Assembly (NCBI RefSeq): GCF_015291645.1
Contig: NZ_CP030055.1
Location: 4,278,001 to 4,342,000 of the forward strand
Direction: 5' to 3'
Source: Bradyrhizobium sp. CCBAU 53340
GTDB taxonomy: Bacteria; Pseudomonadota; Alphaproteobacteria; Rhizobiales; Xanthobacteraceae
Length of the DNA stretch: 64,000 nt
Below the pieces are notes generated by a model, which saw nothing but the letters and a program-made list of their open reading frames with translations, was not told the origin of the DNA and ran no database searches. The position numbers and the translations under genes are program-made. This document shows, one piece after another, positions 9,720-17,867 of this stretch (position 1 is its first letter; each line of letters opens with the position of its first letter).

Positions 9720-11408
9720 ATGGGTACGTTGGTTCTGCTCGATCTGATGGGTGGCGTGGCGCTGTTGCTGTGGGGCCTGCACATGGTCCAGAGCGGCATT
9801 CTGCGCGCCTTTGGCCCCGACCTGCGACGCGTGCTTGGGCGGGCACTCGGCAACCGTTTCAGCGCTTTTGCCGCCGGGCTCGGTCTCACCGGCCTGCTCC
9901 AGAGCAGCACGGCGACCGCGCTGCTGACCAGCTCCTTCGCCGCCGAAGGCCTGCTCAGCCTCGTTGCCGCGCTCGCCATCATGCTGGGCGCCAATGTCGG
10001 CACCACGCTCATCGTCCAGGCGCTGTCGTTCAACATCGCAGCCATTGCCCCCGTGCTGTTCGTGCTCGGCCTCGTTGCCTTCCGTTCGGGTCCGCGCTCG
10101 CGGATCAAGGATATCGGACGGGTCTGCATCGGGCTCGGGCTGATGCTGCTGTCGCTGCATATCCTGCTCGACACGCTGGCCCCGGCCGAGAACGCGCCGG
10201 GCGTGCGTGTCGTGATGTCGTCCATCACAGGCGATCCCGTGCTTTGCATCGTCATCGCCGCGCTCGTCACCTGGGCGGTGCATTCGAGCGTCGCCAGCGT
10301 GTTGTTGATCATGTCGCTGGCCTATTCGCAGTTCATCACGCCCTACGCCGCACTGGCGCTGGTGCTGGGGGCCAATCTCGGCAGCGCGATCAATCCCGTG
10401 TTCGAGGGCGCAAGGCGCGACGATCCCGCCAGCTATCGCCTGCCGGTCGGCAATCTCATCAATCGCGTGGTCGGCATCGTCCTCGTGCTGCCATTCCTCA
10501 GCGCGATCGCAGATCATCTGCACGCCTGGCAGCCGGACCTGGCCAAGATGACCGCGGCATTCCACATCGTCTTCAACGTCGGCACCGCCCTCATCTTCAT
10601 CGGCCTGCTCGACACCATGTCGCGGCTGCTGACCAGGCTGCTGCCCGATCGCGTGCAGGAAACAGACCCGGCCCGGCCGCGCTATCTCGACGAGACCGCG
10701 CTGGAGACGCCCTCGCTTGCGCTTGCGGACGCCGCCCGCGAGACACTGCACATGGGCGATCTGGTCGAGGTCATGCTGCGCAAGGTAATGGCCGCGATGA
10801 TGACGGGCGACCGCTCGCTGGTCGACCAGGTCTCGAAGACGGACAATGTCGTCGACAGCCTCGACGAGGCCATCAAGCTCTACGTCACCAAGCTGACCCG
10901 CGGCAGCCTCGACGAAAGCGAGGGCCGGCGCGCGATGGAGATCATCTCCTTCGCCATCAACCTCGAACATATCGGCGACATCATCGACAAGAATCTGAGC
11001 GAGCTCGCCACCAAGAAGATCAAGCGGCGATTCCAGTTCTCCCCCGAGGGCGCCGAGGAGCTTGCCGCCTTCCACAAGCGCACGATGGACTCGCTGCGGA
11101 TCGCCTTCGGCGTGTTCATGTCGGGCGATGCCACTGACGCCCGCAAGCTGCTGGTGGAAAAGACCGCGCTGAAGAACACCGAACTGGCCGCCATCGAACG
11201 CCATCTCGACCGCCTGCGCGAGGGCCGCCCCGAGACCATCGAGACCACGTCGCTGCATCTGGACGTGCTGCGCGACCTGCGCCGGATCCATTCGCATATC
11301 TGCTCGGTCGCCTATCCCGTGCTGGATGCGGCCGGTGAGTCCTATCGCCGAACCGAGGCGGAGACCGCCGCCCTGCCCGCCTCAGGCGCGACCGCGCTGC
11401 CGCGTTAG
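9720..11408 (+). CDS. Na/Pi cotransporter family protein with PhoU-like C-terminus
   Basis: 562 aa inner-membrane protein. The N-terminal about 310 residues hold paired Na/Pi-cotransporter repeats; each has the QSSTAT-type signature (LLQSSTATALLTSSF near 60, and the second half HSSVASVLLIMSLAYS). The C-terminal about 200 residues form PhoU-like helices (HMGDLVEVMLRKVM and following). Predicted to move phosphate with sodium. A GGAG lies six bases before the ATG at 9720. It converges with the DUF3592 gene, overlapping it by 27 bp. Confidence 0.88.
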   Translation: MGTLVLLDLMGGVALLLWGLHMVQSGILRAFGPDLRRVLGRALGNRFSAFAAGLGLTGLLQSSTATALLTSSFAAEGLLSLVAALAIMLGANVGTTLIVQALSFNIAAIAPVLFVLGLVAFRSGPRSRIKDIGRVCIGLGLMLLSLHILLDTLAPAENAPGVRVVMSSITGDPVLCIVIAALVTWAVHSSVASVLLIMSLAYSQFITPYAALALVLGANLGSAINPVFEGARRDDPASYRLPVGNLINRVVGIVLVLPFLSAIADHLHAWQPDLAKMTAAFHIVFNVGTALIFIGLLDTMSRLLTRLLPDRVQETDPARPRYLDETALETPSLALADAARETLHMGDLVEVMLRKVMAAMMTGDRSLVDQVSKTDNVVDSLDEAIKLYVTKLTRGSLDESEGRRAMEIISFAINLEHIGDIIDKNLSELATKKIKRRFQFSPEGAEELAAFHKRTMDSLRIAFGVFMSGDATDARKLLVEKTALKNTELAAIERHLDRLREGRPETIETTSLHLDVLRDLRRIHSHICSVAYPVLDAAGESYRRTEAETAALPASGATALPR

Positions 11409-11825
11409 GGCTGCACGAACCAGAACCGCCCCTCCGGACAGCAGCAGCCCCGCCGCGCAGAGCAGCGTCGGGGCGATCCATAGCGTCAGGAACGACAGCA
11501 GGCGCGCGTCTTCGGGGTGCTGCGGATCGTAGGCGATCCTGACCTGCTCGCCATCGGCGTAGGGCTGTGCGGTCGACCCTGCCGAGGACGTGATCGTCAT
11601 TACGCGGCCGTCGCGCGTTGCGAATTGAAAGGTCGGATAGAGAAACGTACCGCCATGATTGCCGCCGCTTCGTGCGACGGCGCCGGCAAAGCGCGCATCG
11701 GTCTGCTCGGCCCTGGCGAGAAAGGCGATCGTGCCCGCCAAATTGAAAAGGCCGAGCCCGAGCAGGATCAGGCCGACCGGAAGGACCGACAGGAGCAGGA
11801 CTACCGGCAGTTTGCGCATGCCCAT
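11382..11825 (-). CDS. DUF3592 domain membrane protein
   Basis: 147 aa with an N-terminal transmembrane helix (VVLLLSVLPVGLILLGLGLF), an extracytoplasmic beta domain containing the DUF3592 signature TFLYPTFQFATRDGR and the conserved V-R-I-A-Y-DP motif (VRIAYDPQHPEDAR), and a second helix near the C-terminus. Function unknown. Its 3' end overlaps the end of the convergent Na/Pi transporter gene. It follows the LpxB-N-like gene by 31 bp and may be cotranscribed with the envelope block upstream. Confidence 0.72.
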   Translation of the reverse strand: MGMRKLPVVLLLSVLPVGLILLGLGLFNLAGTIAFLARAEQTDARFAGAVARSGGNHGGTFLYPTFQFATRDGRVMTITSSAGSTAQPYADGEQVRIAYDPQHPEDARLLSFLTLWIAPTLLCAAGLLLSGGAVLVRAALTRQRGRA

Positions 11826-11856
11826 CCGGAGATCTGCATGACGAGGAGCCCCTTGA

Positions 11857-12195
11857 TCAGCGATCCAGCGTCTTCGAGGCAGTGCCGTGGTTCTTCCAGA
11901 TCAGCATGATGTTTCTGATGTAGATGATCGTCGCAAACAGCTGTCCCATGATGATGACGGGCTCACGCTTCACGATGCCGTAGATCAGGGTCATCAAGCC
12001 GCCGCCCATCGAGCAGAACCAGAATGCGATCGGCACCACGCTATTGCCGGCACGCTCGCTCGCGATCCACTGCACCAGGAAACGTGCGGTGAAGAACAGC
12101 TGCGCGATCAGGCCGAAGGCGAGCCAGAAATCGAACTTGGCGACGAACACTTCGTAGAAGTAGTTGCTCAGCGCCTGGCCGTATTGAATGATCAT
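11857..12195 (-). CDS. Lipid-A-disaccharide synthase N-terminal-like small membrane protein
   Basis: 112 aa with three hydrophobic helices, matching the LpxB N-terminal (LAB_N) family: conserved LIAQLFFTARFLVQWIASER and a late RNIMLIWKN segment. It starts inside the end of the upstream glycosyltransferase gene (ATGA overlap, 12192-12195), so the two are translationally coupled. In Rhizobium leguminosarum a GT2 enzyme (RgtE) works with a small membrane partner (RgtF) to make dodecaprenyl-phosphate-galacturonic acid. The same gene pairing here suggests, but does not prove, an analogous role in making a polyprenyl-phosphate sugar. Confidence 0.75.
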   Translation of the reverse strand: MIIQYGQALSNYFYEVFVAKFDFWLAFGLIAQLFFTARFLVQWIASERAGNSVVPIAFWFCSMGGGLMTLIYGIVKREPVIIMGQLFATIIYIRNIMLIWKNHGTASKTLDR

Positions 12196-12926
12196 GCCTT
12201 CACCTCAGTCACGTCCGGTGTCGGCTTCTTGCGACGGATAAGCCACCACACGCCGGCGAGATCCATGATGCCGATCCACAGCCGGTCGAAGAACCCATAG
12301 TTCGAAACGCCAGAATGGCGCGGCCGGTCGATCACATCGACATAGGCGATCTCGTAACCTTCACGGCGCACCAGAGCGGGCAGGAACCGATGCAGCCCGT
12401 CGAAATAGGGCAGCATCAGGAACACATCGCGGCGGAACGCCTTCAGCCCACATCCGGTATCGCGCGTGCCGTCGTTCAGGATCGAGCCCCGCACGCCATT
12501 TGCGATGCGCGACTGAAACTTCTTGAAGCCAGTATCCTTGCGCCCGACCCGCTGTCCGGCGGCGAGCCCGACGCGTGCACTCTTCTCGACTGCCGCGATC
12601 AGGTCCGGCAGGAAAGCGGGATTGTTCTGGCCGTCGCCGTCGAGCGTCGCCACGATCGCACCGCGGGCCGCGCGCACGCCGCTTCGCACCGCCGCCGACT
12701 GGCCGGTCGATATGGCATGACGCAACTGCCGAAGATTGTCCCGCTGCGCCATGATCGCGGCGAGCCGGTCGCCGGTCGCATCGGTCGAACCGTCGTTGAC
12801 ATAGATGATCTCATAGGCCCAGCGCCCATCGAGCGCGGCCGTGATCTCCTCGATCAGGGGCGCAATGTTGTCGGCTTCGTTGCGCACGGGGACAACGATG
12901 GAAACCGAAGGCTGGGACGGCGACAA
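12192..12926 (-). CDS. Family 2 glycosyltransferase, polyprenyl-phosphate sugar synthase type
   Basis: 244 aa. The GT-A fold opens with SIVVPVRNEADNI (nucleotide binding), then YVNDGSTDATGD, the metal-binding DGDGQNNP (D-x-D) and a GCGLKAFRRDVF segment as in dolichol-phosphate mannose synthase/ArnC-like enzymes. It lacks the two large C-terminal helices of ArnC; the LAB_N protein encoded next may supply the membrane anchor. The start is a TTG at 12926, the only start codon that preserves the N-terminal strand. Likely substrate is a nucleotide sugar and polyprenyl phosphate; the sugar is unknown. Confidence 0.85.
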   Translation of the reverse strand: MSPSQPSVSIVVPVRNEADNIAPLIEEITAALDGRWAYEIIYVNDGSTDATGDRLAAIMAQRDNLRQLRHAISTGQSAAVRSGVRAARGAIVATLDGDGQNNPAFLPDLIAAVEKSARVGLAAGQRVGRKDTGFKKFQSRIANGVRGSILNDGTRDTGCGLKAFRRDVFLMLPYFDGLHRFLPALVRREGYEIAYVDVIDRPRHSGVSNYGFFDRLWIGIMDLAGVWWLIRRKKPTPDVTEVKA

Positions 12927-12992
12927 ATCGAGAGCTCGTGGTTGGATTGGCCTGCGACCTGAGGAACCGGCGGCCCCGGCAGGCAGCCGCTT

Positions 12993-13838
12993 TTATGGGG
13001 CGGACGGGCCGTGGGCAACCCTTTTGAGGCGTCCGGGAAACGGGCCTGGAAGCGCCACGATGGTCCCGTCGGCGCGGATGGCAAAGGCCAGCCGGCGCGC
13101 CGCAAACCAGTAGCGAACCGCCATGGCGCCGACCATGCCGACCAGGGCACCAGCGGTGACGTCGCTTGGGTGGTGCGCCAGCAGCACGAGGCGCGTCAGC
13201 AGGATCACAATTGCGTAAGTGAACATGAACACGCGCAGCCGCGGCCAAAGCGCCGAGACCGCAAAGGCCAGAGCGAACGCCGTCACCGCATGCCCCGACG
13301 GCAGACTGGTATATGCCCCGGTGCCTTCCAACGGCATGAAGTTGAATGGATCGGCCTTGCCGCCGACGAACGGCCGCCCGCGACCGATGAGATATTTCAG
13401 GATCTCGGCGACGAATACCGACGCGGCAACCGACAGAAACAGATATTGCAGCCGGGTGCCAAAGCCGAGCAGCAGCGCACGGCGGGTGCCATGCATGCCG
13501 GCGGCAACGAGCGCCACGACGATCAGGGCTATGCCCAGGACCGAGAGTACATTCACGTCCTTGCCGAAATCGGTGAGGATGCGGATCGGCCAGAGCGCCG
13601 GCGTGCCCCGCGCTGGCATCAGCTGGATCTCGGTCCGATCGAACGCGAGCATCAGCACGATGACCAGGGCTGCGCCCACCGCGCTCAGCCACAGCGAATG
13701 CCGCGCCAGTTTTCGCGCAGCCGTAGCGCGACGCGAATGCGAGGGAGCGCGCACGAGCTGCGCCAGGGAATGTCCAGCGACCGTGAGCAACTGAGTGGGA
13801 TAGCTCGCACGCGGCGCGATCGTGGGCGCAACAGACAT
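12993..13838 (-). CDS. PAP2 family membrane phosphatase
   Basis: 281 aa with about six transmembrane helices and all three PAP2 catalytic motifs: K-x6-RP in KYLIGRGRPF, PSGH in SLPSGHAVTA, and R-x5-H-x3-D in RLVLLAHHPSD. It lies two bases after the stop of the ArnT-like gene, so it is cotranscribed. In this context the substrate is probably a lipid A phosphate (LpxE/LpxF type) or a polyprenyl pyrophosphate (BacA-like recycling); sequence alone does not decide. The N-terminal 50 residues are polar and basic. Confidence 0.87.
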   Translation of the reverse strand: MSVAPTIAPRASYPTQLLTVAGHSLAQLVRAPSHSRRATAARKLARHSLWLSAVGAALVIVLMLAFDRTEIQLMPARGTPALWPIRILTDFGKDVNVLSVLGIALIVVALVAAGMHGTRRALLLGFGTRLQYLFLSVAASVFVAEILKYLIGRGRPFVGGKADPFNFMPLEGTGAYTSLPSGHAVTAFALAFAVSALWPRLRVFMFTYAIVILLTRLVLLAHHPSDVTAGALVGMVGAMAVRYWFAARRLAFAIRADGTIVALPGPFPGRLKRVAHGPSAP

Positions 13839-13839
13839 T

Positions 13840-15582
13840 CTATTCAGTATCCTCGGAGCGGAAGACCGAGATCGAGATCGCGCGGCCTTGCGAGAAATTA
13901 TAGCCGTCGATCCGCGCGCCGACCTTGTAGCGCAACCCGATCGCCTCGGCGCGCTGCACGAAGCTGCGCTCCGAGCGCTGCTCGATCAACGCAAACCGGC
14001 ACCTGCCCTGCCTGAGGAAGTCGGCGGCGCCGGACCCGTCGGTCAGAAGGGTCTGCGTTCCCGTCAGGAAGACGAGGCTCGGCTCGTGATAGCCGGCCGA
14101 TGCCGCCTTCGGTCCGACGCAGGTGACGTTGCGCAAGGCGCGTGCGACCTCGATGCTCGGAAACAGCGGCGTCAAGGACGGCAGCACGATGCCATAGACC
14201 ACGACCGCCAGCATCAGCGCGGCGACCAGCGCGTTGAGCAGCGAGCGCTCGGCGCGGTTATTGTCGTAGAGCCACCAGGCGAACAGGCCGAAGATCAACG
14301 CGGCCGCGATGAACGGCCAGGCGACGAAGGCCGGCTGCCGCGTCAGCATGACCGCGCCCACCACCGCGATGATCGAACCGGCCGCCGGAATCGCGAACCA
14401 CCAGGCTGAGCCGCGCGCGAGCCACGAGCGCGACAGCACACGCCGCTCCAACGCGCCAACGGTGAGGATCGCGATCGCGGGATAGAGCGGCAACACATAA
14501 TGCGGCAGCTTGGTCAGCACCGCCTCGAACACGATCCAGGACGGGATCAGCCAGGCCAGCAGGAATTGCGCACCGGGCTCACGCCGCGCCCGCCACACCG
14601 CTGGGGCCGCCATTGCGGCAAGCGGCGCGCCCGGCCAGAAGGTGACCCAGAACAGCGCCAGGTACACGCCGGGCGGCGCGCCGTGCGACTCCTGCGCGCC
14701 GATCTTGCTGAGCATGTCGCCGCCGACGGAATCCGCAAAGAAGGCATCGCCCGCGCGCCAGAAGATGGCGACGAACCAGGGCAGCACCAGCACCAGCATC
14801 CACATCAGCCCCCAGACCGGACGCAAGCGCCACAGCCAGGAGGAATCGCGGTCCTGGATCGCGAGCGCGACGATGGTAAGCCCAGCGAACATCAGGATCA
14901 GCGGGCCCTTGATCAGGATGCCGACGGCGAGCGCCGTCCAGAAGATGGCAGGCCAGCTCCACGGCGGATGGGTCTCATCCTCGGCGCGCTGCCAGGAGAG
15001 ATAGGCCCGTGCCATCGCGCCCATCGCGGCGACGACGCAGAACAACAGCACGGCATCAGTCTTGGCGAGGCGCGCCTCGACGCCAAGCAGCACGGAGGCC
15101 GACATCAGCAGCGCGGCCAGAACCGCGGCGCGGCGCGTCACGAATCCCAGCGCCGTCCAATAGGTCATGAGCACTGCGCCAATCGCGCCGATCAGCGACG
15201 GCAGCCGGTAGACCCATATCCGCAACTCGGCCTTCGGCAGCTTCAGTGCCGTGGCGACTTCGACCGCGGCGGATTGCAACCAGTAGATGCCGACCGGTTT
15301 CTTGTAACGGACGTCTTCCTGAAAGCGGATGTCGACGTAGTCGCCGCTCTCGACCATCTGCTTGGTGGCCTGCGCAAAGCGCGCCTCGTCGCGGTCGACA
15401 GGCGGGATGGTGAAGAACCCGGGCAGGAACAGCAGCAGCGCGCACAACGCCAGGAAGCCCACCGCACGGGCGTGACTTGTGGTGACAAAGTCCAGCATCA
15501 ACACGAGCCGATTGCCCGGATTGACGGGTGTTTTCGGCTCTCGGGGCGCCCCGAAACGGGGAGTTGGGTAGGTCTCGGCCAT
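13840..15582 (-). CDS. ArnT-like family 39/83 glycosyltransferase
   Basis: 580 aa polytopic inner-membrane enzyme. The N-terminal catalytic loop carries PPVDRDEARFAQATKQM, with the DE metal/acid pair typical of GT-C transferases such as ArnT, followed by about 12 helices and a periplasmic C-terminal domain. ArnT-like enzymes use a polyprenyl-phosphate sugar to decorate lipid A, core or glycan at the periplasmic face. It heads a run with the PAP2 phosphatase and the GT2/LAB_N pair that could make its donor. It starts 51 bp after the pbpC stop. Confidence 0.82.
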   Translation of the reverse strand: MAETYPTPRFGAPREPKTPVNPGNRLVLMLDFVTTSHARAVGFLALCALLLFLPGFFTIPPVDRDEARFAQATKQMVESGDYVDIRFQEDVRYKKPVGIYWLQSAAVEVATALKLPKAELRIWVYRLPSLIGAIGAVLMTYWTALGFVTRRAAVLAALLMSASVLLGVEARLAKTDAVLLFCVVAAMGAMARAYLSWQRAEDETHPPWSWPAIFWTALAVGILIKGPLILMFAGLTIVALAIQDRDSSWLWRLRPVWGLMWMLVLVLPWFVAIFWRAGDAFFADSVGGDMLSKIGAQESHGAPPGVYLALFWVTFWPGAPLAAMAAPAVWRARREPGAQFLLAWLIPSWIVFEAVLTKLPHYVLPLYPAIAILTVGALERRVLSRSWLARGSAWWFAIPAAGSIIAVVGAVMLTRQPAFVAWPFIAAALIFGLFAWWLYDNNRAERSLLNALVAALMLAVVVYGIVLPSLTPLFPSIEVARALRNVTCVGPKAASAGYHEPSLVFLTGTQTLLTDGSGAADFLRQGRCRFALIEQRSERSFVQRAEAIGLRYKVGARIDGYNFSQGRAISISVFRSEDTE

Positions 15583-15632
15583 TGGTTCCGCTTACGCTGA
15601 AACCGCCATCGCCACAACCGCTTAAGCCACCG

Positions 15633-17699
15633 TCATTGAATTCGAATGACAACTGTGTCCGCGGCGCCCGTGGCGTCGATCACGGTCAGCCGAGCAAACC
15701 CCGGGCCGGGCGGATCGATCAGGCGCTGACGCCGCCCGTCGATCTCGCCGCGCGCGGCGCCGTTGACCATGACGGTCATCGGCAACACCCCCCCGGCGAC
15801 CTTGACAGGCATCGCGGCAGCTTCAGCGCCGGCCGAGCGATCCACGTCGATCCTGGAACCATTGAGGGGGAACTGGATGTGAAGGGCCTGCTCGCCGCCG
15901 GTCCGCACCAGTTCCCCGACCGGGCGGAACCGCTTCAGCGGCAACGGCAACTTGGCGTTGCTGGCCACCAGGGTTCCCTTCGGCGGCTTGGGGAGCGGAA
16001 CCAGCGTCTTGCCACTGCGTGCGAAGGCATCGAACAGAATCGGAGCCGCGGCCACGCGACCAATCAGGCCGGGAACCGGCGCGCCATCGGGCCGGCCGAC
16101 CCAGACGCCGATGGTCATGCGGCCGTCGAACCCGACTGACCAGGCATCGCGGTAGCCGTAGGAGGTCCCGGTCTTGAAGGCGATTCGGTTGTGGGCGGCG
16201 TTCTCCGGCGGCGGAGTTCCCAGGAGCACGTTGCCGACCTGCCAGGCCGCAACCGGGTCCAGGAGCCGCAGCGGCTCGCGATCGTCCTTGGTCGCGACGA
16301 TCTCGCGCAGCGGCCTGGTGGTGCCAAGCCGGGCAAAGCCTGCATAGAGCTGCGCGAGGTCCTGCAATGTCACGCCGACTCCGCCGAGGCCCATCGCAAG
16401 CCCCGGTGCCTCGTCCTTGGGCAGGACCAGATTGCCGCCAGCCTGCCGCAACCGCGATGCCAGGCGGCTCGAGCCGACGCGGTCGAGCAGCACGATCGCC
16501 GGCACGTTCAGCGAGAGCTGCAGCGCCTTCTTCACGGGCACCGTGCCCTGGAACGTCATGTCGAAATTCTCCGGCGCGTAGGAGCCGAAGCGGACCGGGC
16601 GGTCGTCGATCAGACTATCGGGGTGAACGAAGCCGTCCTCGAACGCGAGGCCGTAGATGAAGGGCTTCAGGGTCGAGCCCGGCGAGCGGATGGCGCGCGT
16701 CATGTCGACCTGCCCTGCCCGGCTCTCGTCGAAATAATCGGCCGAGCCAACACGGGCAAGCACGTCGCCGCTGTCGTTGTCGACCACGATGATGCCGACC
16801 GAGATGTTCGGCCCCAGCGCAATGGCGCGGTCACGCGCCAGCGGCTCCAGCACTTTCTGGAGATTTGAGTCCAGCGTCAGCTTGATGATTGGCGCATCTT
16901 TGACCGTGGCCAGCGCGCTGTCGGACGCATGCGGCGCCAGGATCGGCATCGGCTTGCGCAGCTTTGGCACGGCAACGGCCTTGGCCTGCCTCGCGTCGTC
17001 GACGCTGACCACGCCCTCCTCGACCATGCGGTCGAGCACGCGGTCGCGGGCCAGGCGCGCGGCCTCGGGATAGCGGTCGAGCCTTCGCGTCTCCGGCGAT
17101 TGAGGCAGCGCGACCAGAAGTGCGGCTTCCGCCAGCGACAGCCGTTTCGGCTCCTTGCCCAGATAGGCGATCGATGCGGCGCGGATGCCTTCGAGATTGC
17201 CGCCATAGGGCGCAAGCGCGAGATAAAGGTTGAGGATCTCGTCCTTGCTCAAGCTGCGCTCAAGCTCGATCGCGCGGACGATCTGATGCAGTTTTGCGTA
17301 GAGCGAACGCTGCCGCCGCGGCTCCATCAGCCGCGCGAGCTGCATCGAGATGGTCGAGCCACCGGAGACGATATGGCCGCGCGTCGCGAGCTGCAACGCC
17401 GCACGGCCCAGCGCCAGCGGATCGATGCCGTCATGGACATAGAAGCGTTGGTCTTCATAGGCGAACAACAGCTTGAGATAGGTCGGATCGACATTGGCCT
17501 TGTCCTCGACCGGCAGCCGCCAGCGTCCATCGGCCATGGCGTAGGCGCGCAGCAGCTTTCCGTTGCGGTCGACGACGGTGGTCGAGACGCGGCGTGCCTC
17601 ATCGAGCGGGAGCGGACCGAGGGAATACACCCAGCCGACGAAGCCGATGATGGCGAGGATGAAGACGAGCACAGCGGCCGAGAGGAGGCGCATGGTCAT
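15633..17699 (-). CDS. pbpC: Penicillin-binding protein 1C
   Basis: 688 aa bifunctional peptidoglycan synthase. A single N-terminal anchor (LLSAAVLVFILAIIGFVGWV) is followed by the glycosyltransferase domain (catalytic E in EDQRFYVHDGID, then GGSTISMQLAR) and the transpeptidase domain with S-x-x-K in SPGSTLKPF, SLN in SLNVPA and KTG in KTGTSYGYRD. The last about 90 residues form the PBP1C-specific BiPBP_C domain. ATG 17699 has GGAGG 7 bases upstream; the open frame extends further only through a repeat element. It follows the alpha-2-macroglobulin gene, the same pairing as in E. coli. Confidence 0.93.
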   Translation of the reverse strand: MTMRLLSAAVLVFILAIIGFVGWVYSLGPLPLDEARRVSTTVVDRNGKLLRAYAMADGRWRLPVEDKANVDPTYLKLLFAYEDQRFYVHDGIDPLALGRAALQLATRGHIVSGGSTISMQLARLMEPRRQRSLYAKLHQIVRAIELERSLSKDEILNLYLALAPYGGNLEGIRAASIAYLGKEPKRLSLAEAALLVALPQSPETRRLDRYPEAARLARDRVLDRMVEEGVVSVDDARQAKAVAVPKLRKPMPILAPHASDSALATVKDAPIIKLTLDSNLQKVLEPLARDRAIALGPNISVGIIVVDNDSGDVLARVGSADYFDESRAGQVDMTRAIRSPGSTLKPFIYGLAFEDGFVHPDSLIDDRPVRFGSYAPENFDMTFQGTVPVKKALQLSLNVPAIVLLDRVGSSRLASRLRQAGGNLVLPKDEAPGLAMGLGGVGVTLQDLAQLYAGFARLGTTRPLREIVATKDDREPLRLLDPVAAWQVGNVLLGTPPPENAAHNRIAFKTGTSYGYRDAWSVGFDGRMTIGVWVGRPDGAPVPGLIGRVAAAPILFDAFARSGKTLVPLPKPPKGTLVASNAKLPLPLKRFRPVGELVRTGGEQALHIQFPLNGSRIDVDRSAGAEAAAMPVKVAGGVLPMTVMVNGAARGEIDGRRQRLIDPPGPGFARLTVIDATGAADTVVIRIQ

Positions 17700-17714
17700 G
17701 CGCCCTCCTCCGTC

Positions 17715-17820
17715 ATGGCCGGGCTTGTCCCGGCCATCCACGTTTTCAGCCGCAGCCTCAATATCCGTGGATGCCCGGGACATCTGCGCGAAGACGCGCT
17801 TCGCGCTTTTGCCCGGGCAT
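17715..17820. repeat. Interspersed palindromic repeat between the macroglobulin gene and pbpC
   Basis: Mosaic of hairpins: ATGGCCGGG (17715-17723) pairs with CCCGGCCAT (17729-17737); ATCCACG (17736-17742) pairs with CGTGGAT (17766-17772); ATGCCCGGG (17771-17779) pairs with CCCGGGCAT (17812-17820). From memory, similar units are abundant in Bradyrhizobium intergenic regions. It sits between two probably cotranscribed genes, so it could act as an mRNA processing or stability element. Confidence 0.75.
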
Positions 17821-17867
17821 GACGACGGAGATTGTGGCTCGTTCGGAACGCTAGTCATCCAAAGCAC

